NCBI GenBank assembly: GCA_965207755.1
Contig: OZ242297.1
Span: 3,534,001 to 3,598,000 of the forward strand
Direction of reading: 5' to 3'
Length of the DNA: 64,000 nucleotides
DNA from: Aldehydirespirator sp028819505
GTDB lineage: Bacteria; Actinomycetota; Acidimicrobiia; Acidimicrobiales; Aldehydirespiratoraceae
In this document: positions 45,812 to 55,794 of the stretch, piece after piece
How the letters are laid out: each line of letters opens with the position of its first letter
Numbering within the stretch: position 1 is the first letter of the stretch
Notes under the pieces: model-generated
The model's input: the letters and a program-made list of their open reading frames with translations, nothing else
The model's database searches: none
What the model was told of the DNA's origin: nothing
Position numbers and translations under genes: made by a program

Positions 45812-48800
45812 ATGGCGGAGATGAGCAATCGGGCTCGGGTTGGGGACGCCTTCGACCTGTTGGCGCAGTGCTTGAAGCCATTCGTAGACAAGCACATGGC
45901 CCGGGCAGTGGGCCGCGGGCAGGATTGGGCCGACGTGTTCGCGGCCAGCGCCAAGCCGCCCATCACCGACTACTCGACCGACGATCCGGTGTTCCTGCTG
46001 CGGGTGATAGCGGACTGTTGGCGCGGCACCTTCGACCGTCAACTGCCGCGCGGCACCCGGAATCTGGTGTTCACGCTGCGCGACAAGCGCAACGAGTGGG
46101 CCCACAACCGTCAGATCAAGCTCCACGACGCGCTCTACACCCTCAGCGGCATCGTCACCCTCGTCGAGGCCGTCGACGCTTCTGAGGCGGAGCCGGTACG
46201 CGCCATGCTCGACGACCTGCGCCTCACGCAGTTCGAGCGGGCCGGAGGCAACAGGCAGGGCGCCGCCCTCAACGTCGTCGATGCTCCCCGGGCGGGATTG
46301 AGGCCCTGGCGCGAGCTGGTCCATCCCCACCCCGACGTGCACTCTGCGGACTTCGGGGTGGCGGCGTTCGCCGCCGACTTGGAGCTTGTCCGCCGGGGCG
46401 AGGGGGCGCCCGAGTATGCCGACGCGAGGCTCTTCTTCGAGCGCAGCTACCTGACGGCTGGGCTGCGCGACCTGCTCACCCTCGCCGTCAAGCGGGTCAC
46501 CGGACAGGGCGGCCAGCCGGTCATCAGCTGCCAGACCAACTTCGGCGGTGGCAAGACCCACAGTCTGATCGCCCTGTACCACCTGCTCTCGGGCATCTCG
46601 TTGACAGACCTGCCGGACGATGTGGCCGACCTGGTGCGCGACGCGGGGGTCGCCGAGCTGCCTGATGTCAACCGGGCGGTGATCGTGGGCAACCGCTTCG
46701 GAGCGGGCGAGACCCATCCCAAGCCCGACGGCACCGAGGTCAACACCATCTGGGGCGAGATTGCGTGGCAGCTCGGCGGTGCCGACGCCTACGAACTGGT
46801 CGCCGACAGCGACCGCAACCGGACCAACCCCGGTGACGCCATCCGCGACGTGCTCACCCTGTGCTCGCCGTGCCTCGTGCTCATCGACGAGTGGGTCGCC
46901 TACGCCCGTGAGCTCTACGAGAAGCCGCACCTGCCCGGAGGCAGCTTCGACTCGCAGTTCAGTTTCGCCCAGACCCTCTCCGAAGCAGTCAAGGGCACCC
47001 CGGAGGCTGTCTTCGTGGTATCGATCCCAGCCTCGGAGGGCTCCGGCGCCGGCGACGAAGCAGAGGCATCCAGCCTCGAAGTAGGCGGCGTGGCCGGGCG
47101 GGAAGCCCTCAAGCGTCTCACCAACGTCACCAACCGGCTCGCCGAGACGTGGCAGCCCGCGACTGGCGACGAGAGCTACGAGATCGTCCGCAGGCGGCTG
47201 TTCCAGCCGCTGGCGGACGAGGCGCACACCGACCGGGACGCCACTGCGGAGGCCTTCGGCAGGCTCTACCGGTCGCAGCGCTCCGAGTATCCCTACGAGT
47301 GCTCCGAGATCGCCTACGAGGCACGGATCAAGTCCGCATACCCGATCCACCCCGAGGTGTTCGACCGGCTCTACCAGGACTGGTCCGCCATCGACCGTTT
47401 CCAGCGCACCCGCGGTGTGCTGCGGCTGATGGCTGCAACAATCGACTCACTGTGGCACAGCGACGACAGGTCCCCGCTGATACTGCCTTGCTCGATCCCG
47501 CTGGGCGATCCGCGAGTCACGAGCGAACTCGCCGGCAGGCTGCCCGACTACTGGCATCCAGTGATCGACGCCGACATCGACGGCCAGAACTCGTCGTCGT
47601 TCAAGATCGACCGCGAGACGCCTCATCTGGGATCGCTTCACGCCACCCGGCGAGTAGCCCGCACCATCTTCGTGGGCGCAACGCCCAATGTCGGTGCGGC
47701 CAACCAGGGCCTCGAAGTCCGGCGCATACGCCTGGGCTCCACCTTCGCAGGCGACAAGCCCGGCCCGATCTCCGACGCGCTCAACCGGCTCGCGGCCACG
47801 GCGCCCCACCTGTACGTGGACCGGGACCGCTACTGGTTCGACCGCCGGCAGAACGTCACCCGCACCGCCCGCGACGACGCCGAACGCCTCTTGGCCGGCG
47901 ACCGGCACGAGGTGAGAGACGAGATCATCAAGCGTCTCAGAGCTCAGAGGGGCGCCAGCGAGTTCGCCAACGTCCACTACGCGCCGGCCAGCGGCGCGGA
48001 CGTCGCCGACGACCCCCGAGCCCGGCTGGTGGTGCTGGAACCCGAGGCGGCCCACATCGCCAAGTCTTCGGAGTCTCCCGCCCTGGCAGCGGCGCGCGAG
48101 ATCCTGAACCATCGGGGCGCCGGTCCTCGCCAATACCGCAACATGCTGGTGTTCGCCGCCGCCGACCAGCGCGGCATGGAGTCCCTGGAGCAGGCCACAG
48201 CCGAGTATCTCGCCTGGTCGGGAATCTGCGGCCGCACTGAGGAACTCAATCTCGACTCCCAGCAGGCGCGTCTGGCGACAACGCAGTGCGAACGATCGGA
48301 GCAGTCTGTGGATCTGCGCATGGCCGAGGCCTACAAGTACGCGCTCGTCCCCCGCCAAGACGACCCCGCGCGCCGTATCGACGAAGCAAGCGGTGACGAG
48401 GACGACCGTCACGGCAGCGACGACCGTCGTGACGGAGGTATCGGGTTCGACGTCGTCGCCCTGGATTCTGACGGCTCCGTAGCGGAGCGGACGAGCCGAA
48501 AGCTGGTCAACGACGGAGCGCTGGCCACCCAGTTCCCGCCGGTACTGCTGCGCCAGCGGCTCAACGGCGTGCTGCAGAGCCGCTGGGCCTCGGGCCACGT
48601 GCCGGTCTCGACCCTCTGGGACGACTTCGCCCGCTACGTGTATCTGCCCCGCCTGCGCGATCAGTCTGTACTGCTCAAGACCGTCGAAGGAGGCCCGCAA
48701 GGATTCGCTTGGACTGTGGACGGATTCGGCGTCGCCGCCGGCGTCGATGACACCACAGGCCGCTATCTGGGGCTTGCGGCGCAAGGGATCGCCCCTAGCG

Positions 48801-49201
48801 GCGTGACGCCTGCATCTCTGGTGGTTCATCCCGACCGTGCCCTGGCCCAGATCGAAGCGGAGAGCGAGCGGGAGTCCGAAGGCCCCGACTCAGGTGGTGG
48901 AGGGACAGAAGGACCCGGCACTGGCCCGGCAGGCGGAGGCCAGCCTGTTCCTGAGCCTTCGGTGACCACCGCGTTCCGGGGCGCCGTCCGCCTGGACCCC
49001 GCCCGTCCCACCCTGGCGTTCACCAGAGTCAGCGAGGAGGTCCTAACCCACCTTCTCAGCCAGCCAGACATCGAAGCCGAGGTTCGCCTGGAGGTGGAAG
49101 TGCGAAAGGCGGACGGGTTCTCCGATCACGTTGTCCGCACCGTCACCGAGAACGCAAGAGAACTCCACTTCGAGGACGGAAGCGGCTTCTCCGACACCTG
49201 A
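45812..49201 (+). CDS. HEPN(Swt1)-DUF499 AAA-type ATPase
   Basis: 1129 residues. Residues 1-125 resemble the Swt1-type HEPN domain, with an R-x4-H motif RNEWAH at 93-98 that in many HEPN proteins is the RNase site. The ATPase follows with Walker A NFGGGKTHS (about 243-251) and Walker B CLVLIDEW (about 353-360). The rest matches DUF499, found beside DUF1156 methylases in defence loci and related in layout to BrxC/PglY-type ATPases. A glycine/proline linker (SGGGGTEGPGTGPAGGG) near 1030 precedes a small C-terminal domain. Last gene of the island, 26 bases after the protease. Confidence 0.87.
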   Translation: MAEMSNRARVGDAFDLLAQCLKPFVDKHMARAVGRGQDWADVFAASAKPPITDYSTDDPVFLLRVIADCWRGTFDRQLPRGTRNLVFTLRDKRNEWAHNRQIKLHDALYTLSGIVTLVEAVDASEAEPVRAMLDDLRLTQFERAGGNRQGAALNVVDAPRAGLRPWRELVHPHPDVHSADFGVAAFAADLELVRRGEGAPEYADARLFFERSYLTAGLRDLLTLAVKRVTGQGGQPVISCQTNFGGGKTHSLIALYHLLSGISLTDLPDDVADLVRDAGVAELPDVNRAVIVGNRFGAGETHPKPDGTEVNTIWGEIAWQLGGADAYELVADSDRNRTNPGDAIRDVLTLCSPCLVLIDEWVAYARELYEKPHLPGGSFDSQFSFAQTLSEAVKGTPEAVFVVSIPASEGSGAGDEAEASSLEVGGVAGREALKRLTNVTNRLAETWQPATGDESYEIVRRRLFQPLADEAHTDRDATAEAFGRLYRSQRSEYPYECSEIAYEARIKSAYPIHPEVFDRLYQDWSAIDRFQRTRGVLRLMAATIDSLWHSDDRSPLILPCSIPLGDPRVTSELAGRLPDYWHPVIDADIDGQNSSSFKIDRETPHLGSLHATRRVARTIFVGATPNVGAANQGLEVRRIRLGSTFAGDKPGPISDALNRLAATAPHLYVDRDRYWFDRRQNVTRTARDDAERLLAGDRHEVRDEIIKRLRAQRGASEFANVHYAPASGADVADDPRARLVVLEPEAAHIAKSSESPALAAAREILNHRGAGPRQYRNMLVFAAADQRGMESLEQATAEYLAWSGICGRTEELNLDSQQARLATTQCERSEQSVDLRMAEAYKYALVPRQDDPARRIDEASGDEDDRHGSDDRRDGGIGFDVVALDSDGSVAERTSRKLVNDGALATQFPPVLLRQRLNGVLQSRWASGHVPVSTLWDDFARYVYLPRLRDQSVLLKTVEGGPQGFAWTVDGFGVAAGVDDTTGRYLGLAAQGIAPSGVTPASLVVHPDRALAQIEAESERESEGPDSGGGGTEGPGTGPAGGGQPVPEPSVTTAFRGAVRLDPARPTLAFTRVSEEVLTHLLSQPDIEAEVRLEVEVRKADGFSDHVVRTVTENARELHFEDGSGFSDT

Positions 49202-49299
49202 ACTGCAGGTTGCTCCCGTGGTGGCCCTGCCTGCGCCCGAGTCGGGGCCTCCCGAGCGTGGAGGACTGGCGCGAGGGTACGAAGGTACAGTGACGTGCG

Positions 49300-51777
49300 A
49301 TGAGGCGTCCGCTCGACCGGTTCAGCCGGCTGGTCACGGCCCGCCCGTGGATCACCATCGTCGTCCTCCTCCTGGTCACCGTGGTGCTGGCCGCGGGGGC
49401 GACCCGCCGCCTGCCACCGGTGGAGGGCGCCTCGGTGGCGTTCCTTCCCCCGGGGAGCGCCATCACCGCCGCGGTGGAGGATCTGGACGAGTTCTTCGGG
49501 GAGTCCGGCGACGTGAGCGTGGTGACGCTGGTGTTCCGCGGGGAGGCGCTCACCCCGGCAGGGCTCGCCCAGATGGACGCCCTCCTCGACGGCATCCTCG
49601 CCGGCCCGGGCGTGGCGGAGCTGCTGGCGCCGGCCGATCCGATCGTCGCGCCCACCCTGGTGGTCGAGGCCCTGGGCGGGATCGACGCCTCGTCGGCCAC
49701 CCAGGCCGAGATCGACTCCGTCCTCAGTGTCCCCGAGATCGGAGGGGCACTCGCCGCGATGGGCGGGAGCGACACGGACGGCACGACCATCACCGTCGCC
49801 AGCATCCGCCTGACCGACACGGGCGACACCAGGATCCAGGACGTCGAGAGGAGGATCGACGAGTTGGCAGCCGCCTCGGCCGGCCCCCTGCGAGTCAGCA
49901 GCCTCTCGACCGTCGTGATCGAGGACGAGTACTCCGACGCCATCGAGACGGGGATGGGGCGACTGGTCGGGGTGGCCCTGCTGCTGATCGCGGCGCTGAT
50001 CGTGCTCTTCCTGAGGACGCTGTCCGATCTGCTGCTCACGCTGGTGGGCCTGGTCTTCTCGCTGGTCTGGATCGTCGGGGCCGAGGGCTGGCTCGGGCCG
50101 GACGCCCTGGGCTGGATAGGTCCTCCGAGCTCGCTCACGGCGATGGTGCCGATCATCGTGATCAGCCTCACGGTCGACTATGCGATCCAGGCCGTGTCGC
50201 ACTACCGGGAGCAGCGAGTCGAGGGCGAGCCCGTGATCCGGGCGGTCCGGACGGGACTGCGCAACGTGGCCGTGCCGCTCACGCTGGCCGCTGTCACCAC
50301 GATCGCGAGCTTCCTGGCCACCCTGTTCTCCCCGATCGACGTGATCGGCGACTTCGGCATCGTCGCCGGGCTCGGAGTCGGATTGAGCCTGATCGTGATG
50401 CTCACGCTGGTCCCGGCCGGACGGATGATCATCGACCGGCGACGCGAGGCCCGCGGCAGGCTGCGGCCGGCCCGGCCGGTCTCGGGCGCGCTGCCCGGGA
50501 TCGAGCGGGCGGCCAAACTGCTCGGTTCGAGCGTGGCCCGCCGGCCGGCGCCCTACCTCGTCGGCGTGCTCGCCGTGACCATCGCTCTCGGGATCGCGGC
50601 CACAGGACTCCACTCGGAGTTCAGCATCCGCGAGATCCTGCCCCGCGGCGGGAGCGTGATGGACGACCTGGAGTCGCTCGACGCGGCCGTCGGGGGGTCG
50701 ACGGAACTGGCGAGCGTGCTGGTGAGAGCGGAGGCCACCGGAACCCGCACGCTGCTGAACGTGCAGGAACTCACCGACGCCTTCGCCGACCCGCAGCGGC
50801 GCCCCCGGGCGGCCGCGGGGCCGATGGAGACGAACTACGTGTCGCTCCTGAACGACTGGACCCGCGACAGCGGGCGGCCCGGCGACAAGTACGACCCCGA
50901 CCTCGACGCGCTCTTCGGTGAGGCGTCGGCCGGGGTCCGGCTCGATCCGCTGCTGATGCGTCTGCTCCTGCACAGGCTCGACGCGGCCGATCCGGCCCTG
51001 GACCACGTCCTGGCCAACAATCCCGCCGGCATCGACGCCATCCTGCTGCAGTTCCCGACCTACACCGACGACCCCGCCGCCACCGCGGTGCTCCAGGAGG
51101 AGATCGAAGCGCTGTGGTCCGGCGACGACGACGCCATCACCGTCACCTCGCCGAGCGTCCTGTCGGTCACCGTCACCGACCAGATCACATCCCGCCAGAC
51201 GGAGGCGATCACCTCGACGGTGGCCGTCGCCCTCGGCATCCTCGTCCTCTTCTTCTGGGTCACGCTGCGCCGGCCCACCCTCGGGGTGATCGCGGTCGGT
51301 CCGATCGTGCTCGTCCTCATCTGGATCCTGGGCACGATGGCGCTGCTGGGCATCCCCTACGGGCTGATCACATCGATCATCACCGCCCTCTCCATCGGGA
51401 TCGGCGTGGACTACACCATCCACGTGATCCATCGCTACCGGGAGGAGTTCTCACGGGTGCGCAACCCCGAGGAGGCGGCGGTGCGAACGCTGGCGACCAC
51501 CGGGTCGGCGCTGCTGGGCTCGGCGCTGACGACGGCGCTCGGGTTCGGCGTGCTCATGTTCTCGCCGCTCGCCGGGATCCAGCAGTTCGGCGTCACCGCC
51601 GCCATCTCCATCGCGTACTCGCTGCTCGTCGCCATCCTGGTGGTGCCGCCGGCGATGACCGTCTGGGGCGCCTACGAGAACATGCGCCTGCGCTCGACGG
51701 TGCAGCGCATGTGGGACGACCTCGACGTCGCGGTCGAGGATATACACCAGCGCCACGCCCAGAGGCCGAGCGAGTAG
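49300..51777 (+). CDS. RND/MMPL-family exporter
   Basis: 825 residues: two repeats of a membrane helix, a large periplasmic domain and a five-helix bundle. Typical RND elements are VDYAIQAVSHYREQ in the first half and GIGVDYTIHVIHRYREEF in the second. This COG1033-like group moves lipids or hydrophobic compounds, some members with a sterol-sensing-type bundle. The last codons and stop (HAQRPSE) lie in copy 4 of the 98-bp repeat. It stands alone after the defence island. The substrate is unknown. Confidence 0.87.
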   Translation: MRRPLDRFSRLVTARPWITIVVLLLVTVVLAAGATRRLPPVEGASVAFLPPGSAITAAVEDLDEFFGESGDVSVVTLVFRGEALTPAGLAQMDALLDGILAGPGVAELLAPADPIVAPTLVVEALGGIDASSATQAEIDSVLSVPEIGGALAAMGGSDTDGTTITVASIRLTDTGDTRIQDVERRIDELAAASAGPLRVSSLSTVVIEDEYSDAIETGMGRLVGVALLLIAALIVLFLRTLSDLLLTLVGLVFSLVWIVGAEGWLGPDALGWIGPPSSLTAMVPIIVISLTVDYAIQAVSHYREQRVEGEPVIRAVRTGLRNVAVPLTLAAVTTIASFLATLFSPIDVIGDFGIVAGLGVGLSLIVMLTLVPAGRMIIDRRREARGRLRPARPVSGALPGIERAAKLLGSSVARRPAPYLVGVLAVTIALGIAATGLHSEFSIREILPRGGSVMDDLESLDAAVGGSTELASVLVRAEATGTRTLLNVQELTDAFADPQRRPRAAAGPMETNYVSLLNDWTRDSGRPGDKYDPDLDALFGEASAGVRLDPLLMRLLLHRLDAADPALDHVLANNPAGIDAILLQFPTYTDDPAATAVLQEEIEALWSGDDDAITVTSPSVLSVTVTDQITSRQTEAITSTVAVALGILVLFFWVTLRRPTLGVIAVGPIVLVLIWILGTMALLGIPYGLITSIITALSIGIGVDYTIHVIHRYREEFSRVRNPEEAAVRTLATTGSALLGSALTTALGFGVLMFSPLAGIQQFGVTAAISIAYSLLVAILVVPPAMTVWGAYENMRLRSTVQRMWDDLDVAVEDIHQRHAQRPSE

Positions 51778-51858
51778 GCGGCACCGATTCCCGAGACCGC
51801 AGAGACTGAGCGAGGCCGTGGCCCGAGCGGCCCGTGAGCGCAGCGAACAGGAGCGGAA
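51761..51858 (+). repeat. 98-bp dispersed bipartite repeat, copy 4
   Basis: Inverted relative to the other copies, and again oriented with the gene whose stop it contains (the RND exporter, plus strand). The 13-base block overlaps the last codons of that gene; the 50-base block ends at 51858, before the convergent GPP34-P450 gene. Confidence 0.92.
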
Positions 51859-51881
51859 ACCGCGCAGAGGGCGGGCGCGCT

Positions 51882-53909
51882 TCAGGCGGGCAGCTCGCGC
51901 CTCTGACCGGTGATGTGGAACTTCAGCCTCTTGCTGGGAGACATCGACGGGAACGGGCTGATCTTCAGCTTGTAGTTCTTCGGGGCAATCTCGAGTTCGA
52001 AGTGATGCGCCATCAACAGCAGGTTGGTGACCAGGTACATCTCGGTCAACCGGGCGCCGAGACAGGTGTGCGTGCCCAGGCCGTAGGGGGCGTACCCGGT
52101 GCCGACATGCTCCTTGCGGGGCGCCGCATAGCGGTCGATGTCGAATTCGAAGGGATCGGCAAAGAGGTCGTCCATGTAGTGCGTTGCCGTCTGGATGATG
52201 AAGACCCGCCTGCCCTCCGGCAGTTCGTAGCCCTCGACCTCGCAGGCGTTGGCCACGTTGCGGACCGACAGCGGGACGATCGGGTACAGGCGCATGCACT
52301 CCATGATGAACCGGCGAGTCACGTCGGTCGCCGGCCCGGTGAGCGTCTCGCTGTCGGGGTCGCCGCCGGCGAACACGGCATCGGCCTCGTCACGGATCCT
52401 GTCGTAGAACTCCGGCTGCGACACCGTGGCGTAGGCGATGAAGCTGAGCTGGTCGCCGACGTACATGCTGGCGATCAGCGGCGCCGACAGCACGAACCGC
52501 AGATTCGACTCCGGCAGGAACTGCCGATCGTTGTTGTGCATGGTCAGCAGCTCGTCGGCCAGGTCCCGCGGGCACCCGACGCGCTGGGCGGGCGTGTGGC
52601 CGTGGAGCACCCGCTCCACCACCTCGCCGACCAGCTTCGCCCGGCGTCTCATGGGCGGGGTCTTCAGCATGAACTTGGGCAGGGTCCTGCCGATGTGCGT
52701 CTTGAGGGCGCGGTCCTTGAACTTGTGCATGTCGTCGACGATGTCCTGCGAGTCGATGCCGACCGACAGCGGCGACATCGAGGAGTTGATCAGCTTCCGG
52801 CACATGTCGACCGCAGAGCGGGTGTCCCCGACCCTCCAGGTTGCGATCTCTCTCCTCGCGTACGAGAGGAACTCGTCCAGCTGCTCCTCCAGCCTCGTGC
52901 GCGAGTACGCAGGCTGGATCGACTTCCGGTACCGGAAGTGGTCGGTGCCGTCGAGGGCGGGCAGCAGCCCCACCCCGCCGTAGACCTTCTCGAAGTCCTC
53001 CAGATAGTCCCTGGCTCTCAGGTGCATGCGGCCGTGGCGGTGTACCCAGTGATTCGTCTCCGGCCCCACGAGACAGATCATGTCCTGCGCGAAGGGCGGC
53101 TTGATCTCGAAGACCGGGCCGAACTCCTGCTGGAGATCCGCGAAGAACGCGGGCAGGTTGCGGGTGCGGACATGCTTGCTGCGCAGCAGCCGCCGCAGCG
53201 GGACGACGGGGATCGGCTTGGTGAGGGCGGTCTGCCTGAACAACCGCGCGGTGATGTTCTGCCCGACGGCATCGGCGATGGCCCGCCCGATCAGGTCCAT
53301 CCTGACTATGTCCGCGACACGGCGCTCCGACTCCTCGTCGAGTTCGAAGATGAACCGCAGGACGTCGCAGGTGTCGATCAAACAGATGATGATGATGTCT
53401 CTAGGGTCGGGGATCTCGTTATTGAAGATGGCCTTGCTGATACGGGTCTTGACGTGCTCGACGGCCGTGCCCACCTCGGACCCCGTGTGGACTCCCATCC
53501 TCCATGCGGACCCGGCCAGCGACCAGAAGTCGCCGTCGTGATGCTGCAGGATCCTCAGATGGCACAAGCGGTCCAGAGTCATGTCGATGACCGACTCCGC
53601 TTGGGGAGCGAGCCGCTCGATCCAGTACTGGGCGTTGTGCTGATCCGTCTCGGACGCGATCCGGTAGAGGACCGGGTCGAGCGCGGGATCGCCGGTCGCG
53701 GTCCCGTCCAGGAGGATCAGGGACTCCATGTCGGTGTCGATGCGACCTGTGAGCGACAGCTCGGCGAGGGCCGCGCCGACGACGGCGCAGTTGAGGTTCC
53801 AGCCCGGAACCTGGCGGAAGTAGCCGCTCTCCTCATTCAGGAGCGTCAGGACGAGTTCGTCGATCAGGCTCAGCGGCTTGGTCCTCACACCGGCGCCGGC
53901 CGAGGACAT
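51882..53909 (-). CDS. GPP34-domain and cytochrome P450 fusion protein
   Basis: 675 residues. Residues about 10-200 match the GPP34 (GOLPH3-like) domain: SLIDELVLTLLNEESGYF, then AAALAELSLTGRID-type helices. From about 230 a complete P450 follows: the ExxR pair is E537-R540 (ECMR), and the heme loop is YGLGTHTCLGARL with cysteine ligand C616. The I helix reads SMYVGDQLS where most P450s have A-G-x-D/E-T-T, so oxygen activation may differ. GPP34 proteins bind phosphoinositides in eukaryotes; bacterial members are uncharacterised. Fusion to a P450 suggests a membrane-lipid substrate, which is inference. Single gene. Confidence 0.83.
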   Translation of the reverse strand: MSSAGAGVRTKPLSLIDELVLTLLNEESGYFRQVPGWNLNCAVVGAALAELSLTGRIDTDMESLILLDGTATGDPALDPVLYRIASETDQHNAQYWIERLAPQAESVIDMTLDRLCHLRILQHHDGDFWSLAGSAWRMGVHTGSEVGTAVEHVKTRISKAIFNNEIPDPRDIIIICLIDTCDVLRFIFELDEESERRVADIVRMDLIGRAIADAVGQNITARLFRQTALTKPIPVVPLRRLLRSKHVRTRNLPAFFADLQQEFGPVFEIKPPFAQDMICLVGPETNHWVHRHGRMHLRARDYLEDFEKVYGGVGLLPALDGTDHFRYRKSIQPAYSRTRLEEQLDEFLSYARREIATWRVGDTRSAVDMCRKLINSSMSPLSVGIDSQDIVDDMHKFKDRALKTHIGRTLPKFMLKTPPMRRRAKLVGEVVERVLHGHTPAQRVGCPRDLADELLTMHNNDRQFLPESNLRFVLSAPLIASMYVGDQLSFIAYATVSQPEFYDRIRDEADAVFAGGDPDSETLTGPATDVTRRFIMECMRLYPIVPLSVRNVANACEVEGYELPEGRRVFIIQTATHYMDDLFADPFEFDIDRYAAPRKEHVGTGYAPYGLGTHTCLGARLTEMYLVTNLLLMAHHFELEIAPKNYKLKISPFPSMSPSKRLKFHITGQRRELPA

Positions 53910-54040
53910 CAGCGCCGCCGCCCGTGTCGCACGCGGCCGACGGCAGCCGTTCCCGCTCCGAGAGGCACGTGGCCAGTCTAGTTGAAGGGGAGCGACGGCC
54001 GGCGGGCCGGTAGGCTGATCCGGTCGGCGACGGCCGGCGG

Positions 54041-54113
54041 GCCCCCATCGTCCAGCGGCCTAGGACGCCGGCCTTTCACGCCGGTAACACGGGTTCGAAT
54101 CCCGTTGGGGGTG
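54041..54113 (+). tRNA. tRNA-Glu (TTC)
   Basis: Cloverleaf with acceptor GCCCCCA pairing TGGGGGT, anticodon TTC in CCTTTCACG, and T-loop GGTTCGAATCCC. The first pair is G-T. No encoded CCA. First of three tRNA genes in a row. Confidence 0.93.
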
Positions 54114-54167
54114 CGACCAGCGACACGGCTCGCTAGCGTTCCGGGTCCGCACGCACGTCGTGTACCC

Positions 54168-54242
54168 GGTCCTGTAGATCAGTCTGGAGTGATCGCCACC
54201 CTGTCAAGGTGGAGGCCGCGGGTTCAAATCCCGTCAGGACCG
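54168..54242 (+). tRNA. tRNA-Asp (GTC)
   Basis: Acceptor GGTCCTG pairs CAGGACC; the anticodon loop is CTGTCAA (GTC); T-arm GCGGGTTCAAATCCCGT. No encoded CCA. Middle gene of the tRNA cluster. Confidence 0.93.
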
Positions 54243-54272
54243 CGTTGCCGCCCCCGCGACGGCGACCACCCC

Positions 54273-54345
54273 GGTCGGGTAGCTCAGTTGGCAGAGCGTC
54301 CGCCTGAAAAGCGGAAGGTCCGCGGATCGACGCCGCGCCCGACCA
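54273..54345 (+). tRNA. tRNA-Phe (GAA)
   Basis: Acceptor GGTCGGG pairs CCCGACC; D-arm AGCTCAGTTGGCAGAGC; anticodon loop CTGAAAA (GAA). The T-loop reads GGATCGACGCC, slightly unusual for the T-psi-C consensus. No encoded CCA. Confidence 0.9.
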
Positions 54346-54399
54346 CTACAGTCAGAGCACCGATACCCCGAGCGTCGGGTCGCCCACCATCCTGATGCC

Positions 54400-55713
54400 A
54401 TGACCGCCGTCACGCCCGACCCCTCCACCAAGCCTCCTCCGGCCGACGAGCCGGATCCTCACAACCCGATCCACAACGTCTTCTGGCGGCGGCATCGCGA
54501 CGAGGTGGAGGAGGACCTGAGCCGGCTCCGCTCCCAGCCGCTCACGTTCTTCCCCGGATTCCAGTTCGTGGACGAACTGTCGAGCATCAAGACGCCGGGC
54601 GCCTGGGTCGTGCCCCGGCACGCGCCCATCCTGGAGGTGTCGCGCAACCCGCAGATCTACTCCTCGGCCCGGGGAGTCACCATCAACGACTTCCCGCCGG
54701 AGTTCAACGAGTACTTCAACTCCATCATCGCCATGGACGACCCCCGCCACGCCCGGCTGCGGCGGCTGGTGTCGGCCGGCTTCACCCCCCGGATGCTGGC
54801 CCGGCTGGAGGACTCGGTGCGGGACCAGGCCACCATGATCGTGGACGAGGTCTGCGAGCGGGGCGAGTGCGACTTCGTCACCGACGTGGCGGCCCGGCTG
54901 CCGCTGCGCATCGTCTGCGACCTGATGGGGATCCCGGCCTCGCACCACGACTTCGTGTTCGACCAGTCCAACATCATCCTCGGCGCGGCCGACGAGGAGT
55001 ACGTGCCCGAGTTCGGAGACCTGATCACCGCCATCCTCACCGCGGGCGAGTCCCTGAGCAACCTCATGGACGACGTGGCCGAATCCAAGGTCGGCTCGGG
55101 GGGCGAAGACCTCACCAGCGTCCTCGTCAACGCAGAGGTGGACGGGGAGCGGCTGACTCGGGCCGAGCTGGCCAGTTTCTTCATCCTGCTGGTGGTGGCC
55201 GGCAACGAGACCACCCGCAACGCCATCAGCTGGGGGCTGGTGTACCTCACCGACAATCCCGAACAGCGCCGCATCTGGGCCGACGACTTCGAGGGCACGG
55301 CCCACAGCGCGGTGGAGGAGATCGTGCGCATCGCCAGCCCGGTCACCTACATGCGCCGCACCGCTCTGTGCGACAGCGAACTGGATGGCGTCAGGATCGA
55401 CGAGGGCGACCAAGTGGTGATGCACTACCTGTGCGCCAACCGGGACGAGACTGTGTTCGACGACCCGCTCGCCTTCGACGTCCTGCGCGAACCCAACTCC
55501 CACGTCGGCTACGGCGGTCCCGGCCCGCACTACTGCCTCGGCGCCCACCTGGCCCGCCGCGAGATCAAGGTGATGTTCCGCGAGCTGTTCACCCGCATCG
55601 GCGACATCGAGGCCACCGGCGAGCCCGAACTGCTCTCGTCGGCCTTCATCCACGGCATCAAGCACCTGCCCGCATCCTTCACCCCGTCCAAGCCGGGACC
55701 GACCCGGCCCTGA
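54400..55713 (+). CDS. Cytochrome P450 (CYP125/CYP124/CYP142-like)
   Basis: 437 residues. The I helix AGNETTRNAISWG, the ExxR motif EEIVR and the heme loop YGGPGPHYCLGAHLAR are all intact. The I-helix and heme-loop sequences resemble the actinobacterial CYP124/125/142 group that oxidises sterol side chains and methyl-branched lipids. The electron partner (ferredoxin and reductase) is not nearby. Placement in that group is by eye and not certain. The gene follows the tRNA cluster and precedes ilvD. Confidence 0.87.
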   Translation: MTAVTPDPSTKPPPADEPDPHNPIHNVFWRRHRDEVEEDLSRLRSQPLTFFPGFQFVDELSSIKTPGAWVVPRHAPILEVSRNPQIYSSARGVTINDFPPEFNEYFNSIIAMDDPRHARLRRLVSAGFTPRMLARLEDSVRDQATMIVDEVCERGECDFVTDVAARLPLRIVCDLMGIPASHHDFVFDQSNIILGAADEEYVPEFGDLITAILTAGESLSNLMDDVAESKVGSGGEDLTSVLVNAEVDGERLTRAELASFFILLVVAGNETTRNAISWGLVYLTDNPEQRRIWADDFEGTAHSAVEEIVRIASPVTYMRRTALCDSELDGVRIDEGDQVVMHYLCANRDETVFDDPLAFDVLREPNSHVGYGGPGPHYCLGAHLARREIKVMFRELFTRIGDIEATGEPELLSSAFIHGIKHLPASFTPSKPGPTRP

Positions 55714-55794
55714 GGGGGACGGGCCCCGCCACCAGCGGAACGGCGACGGCCCGGGCGGGGAACGCGCCACGGCAGATTTCGGTATTGTCGACCT

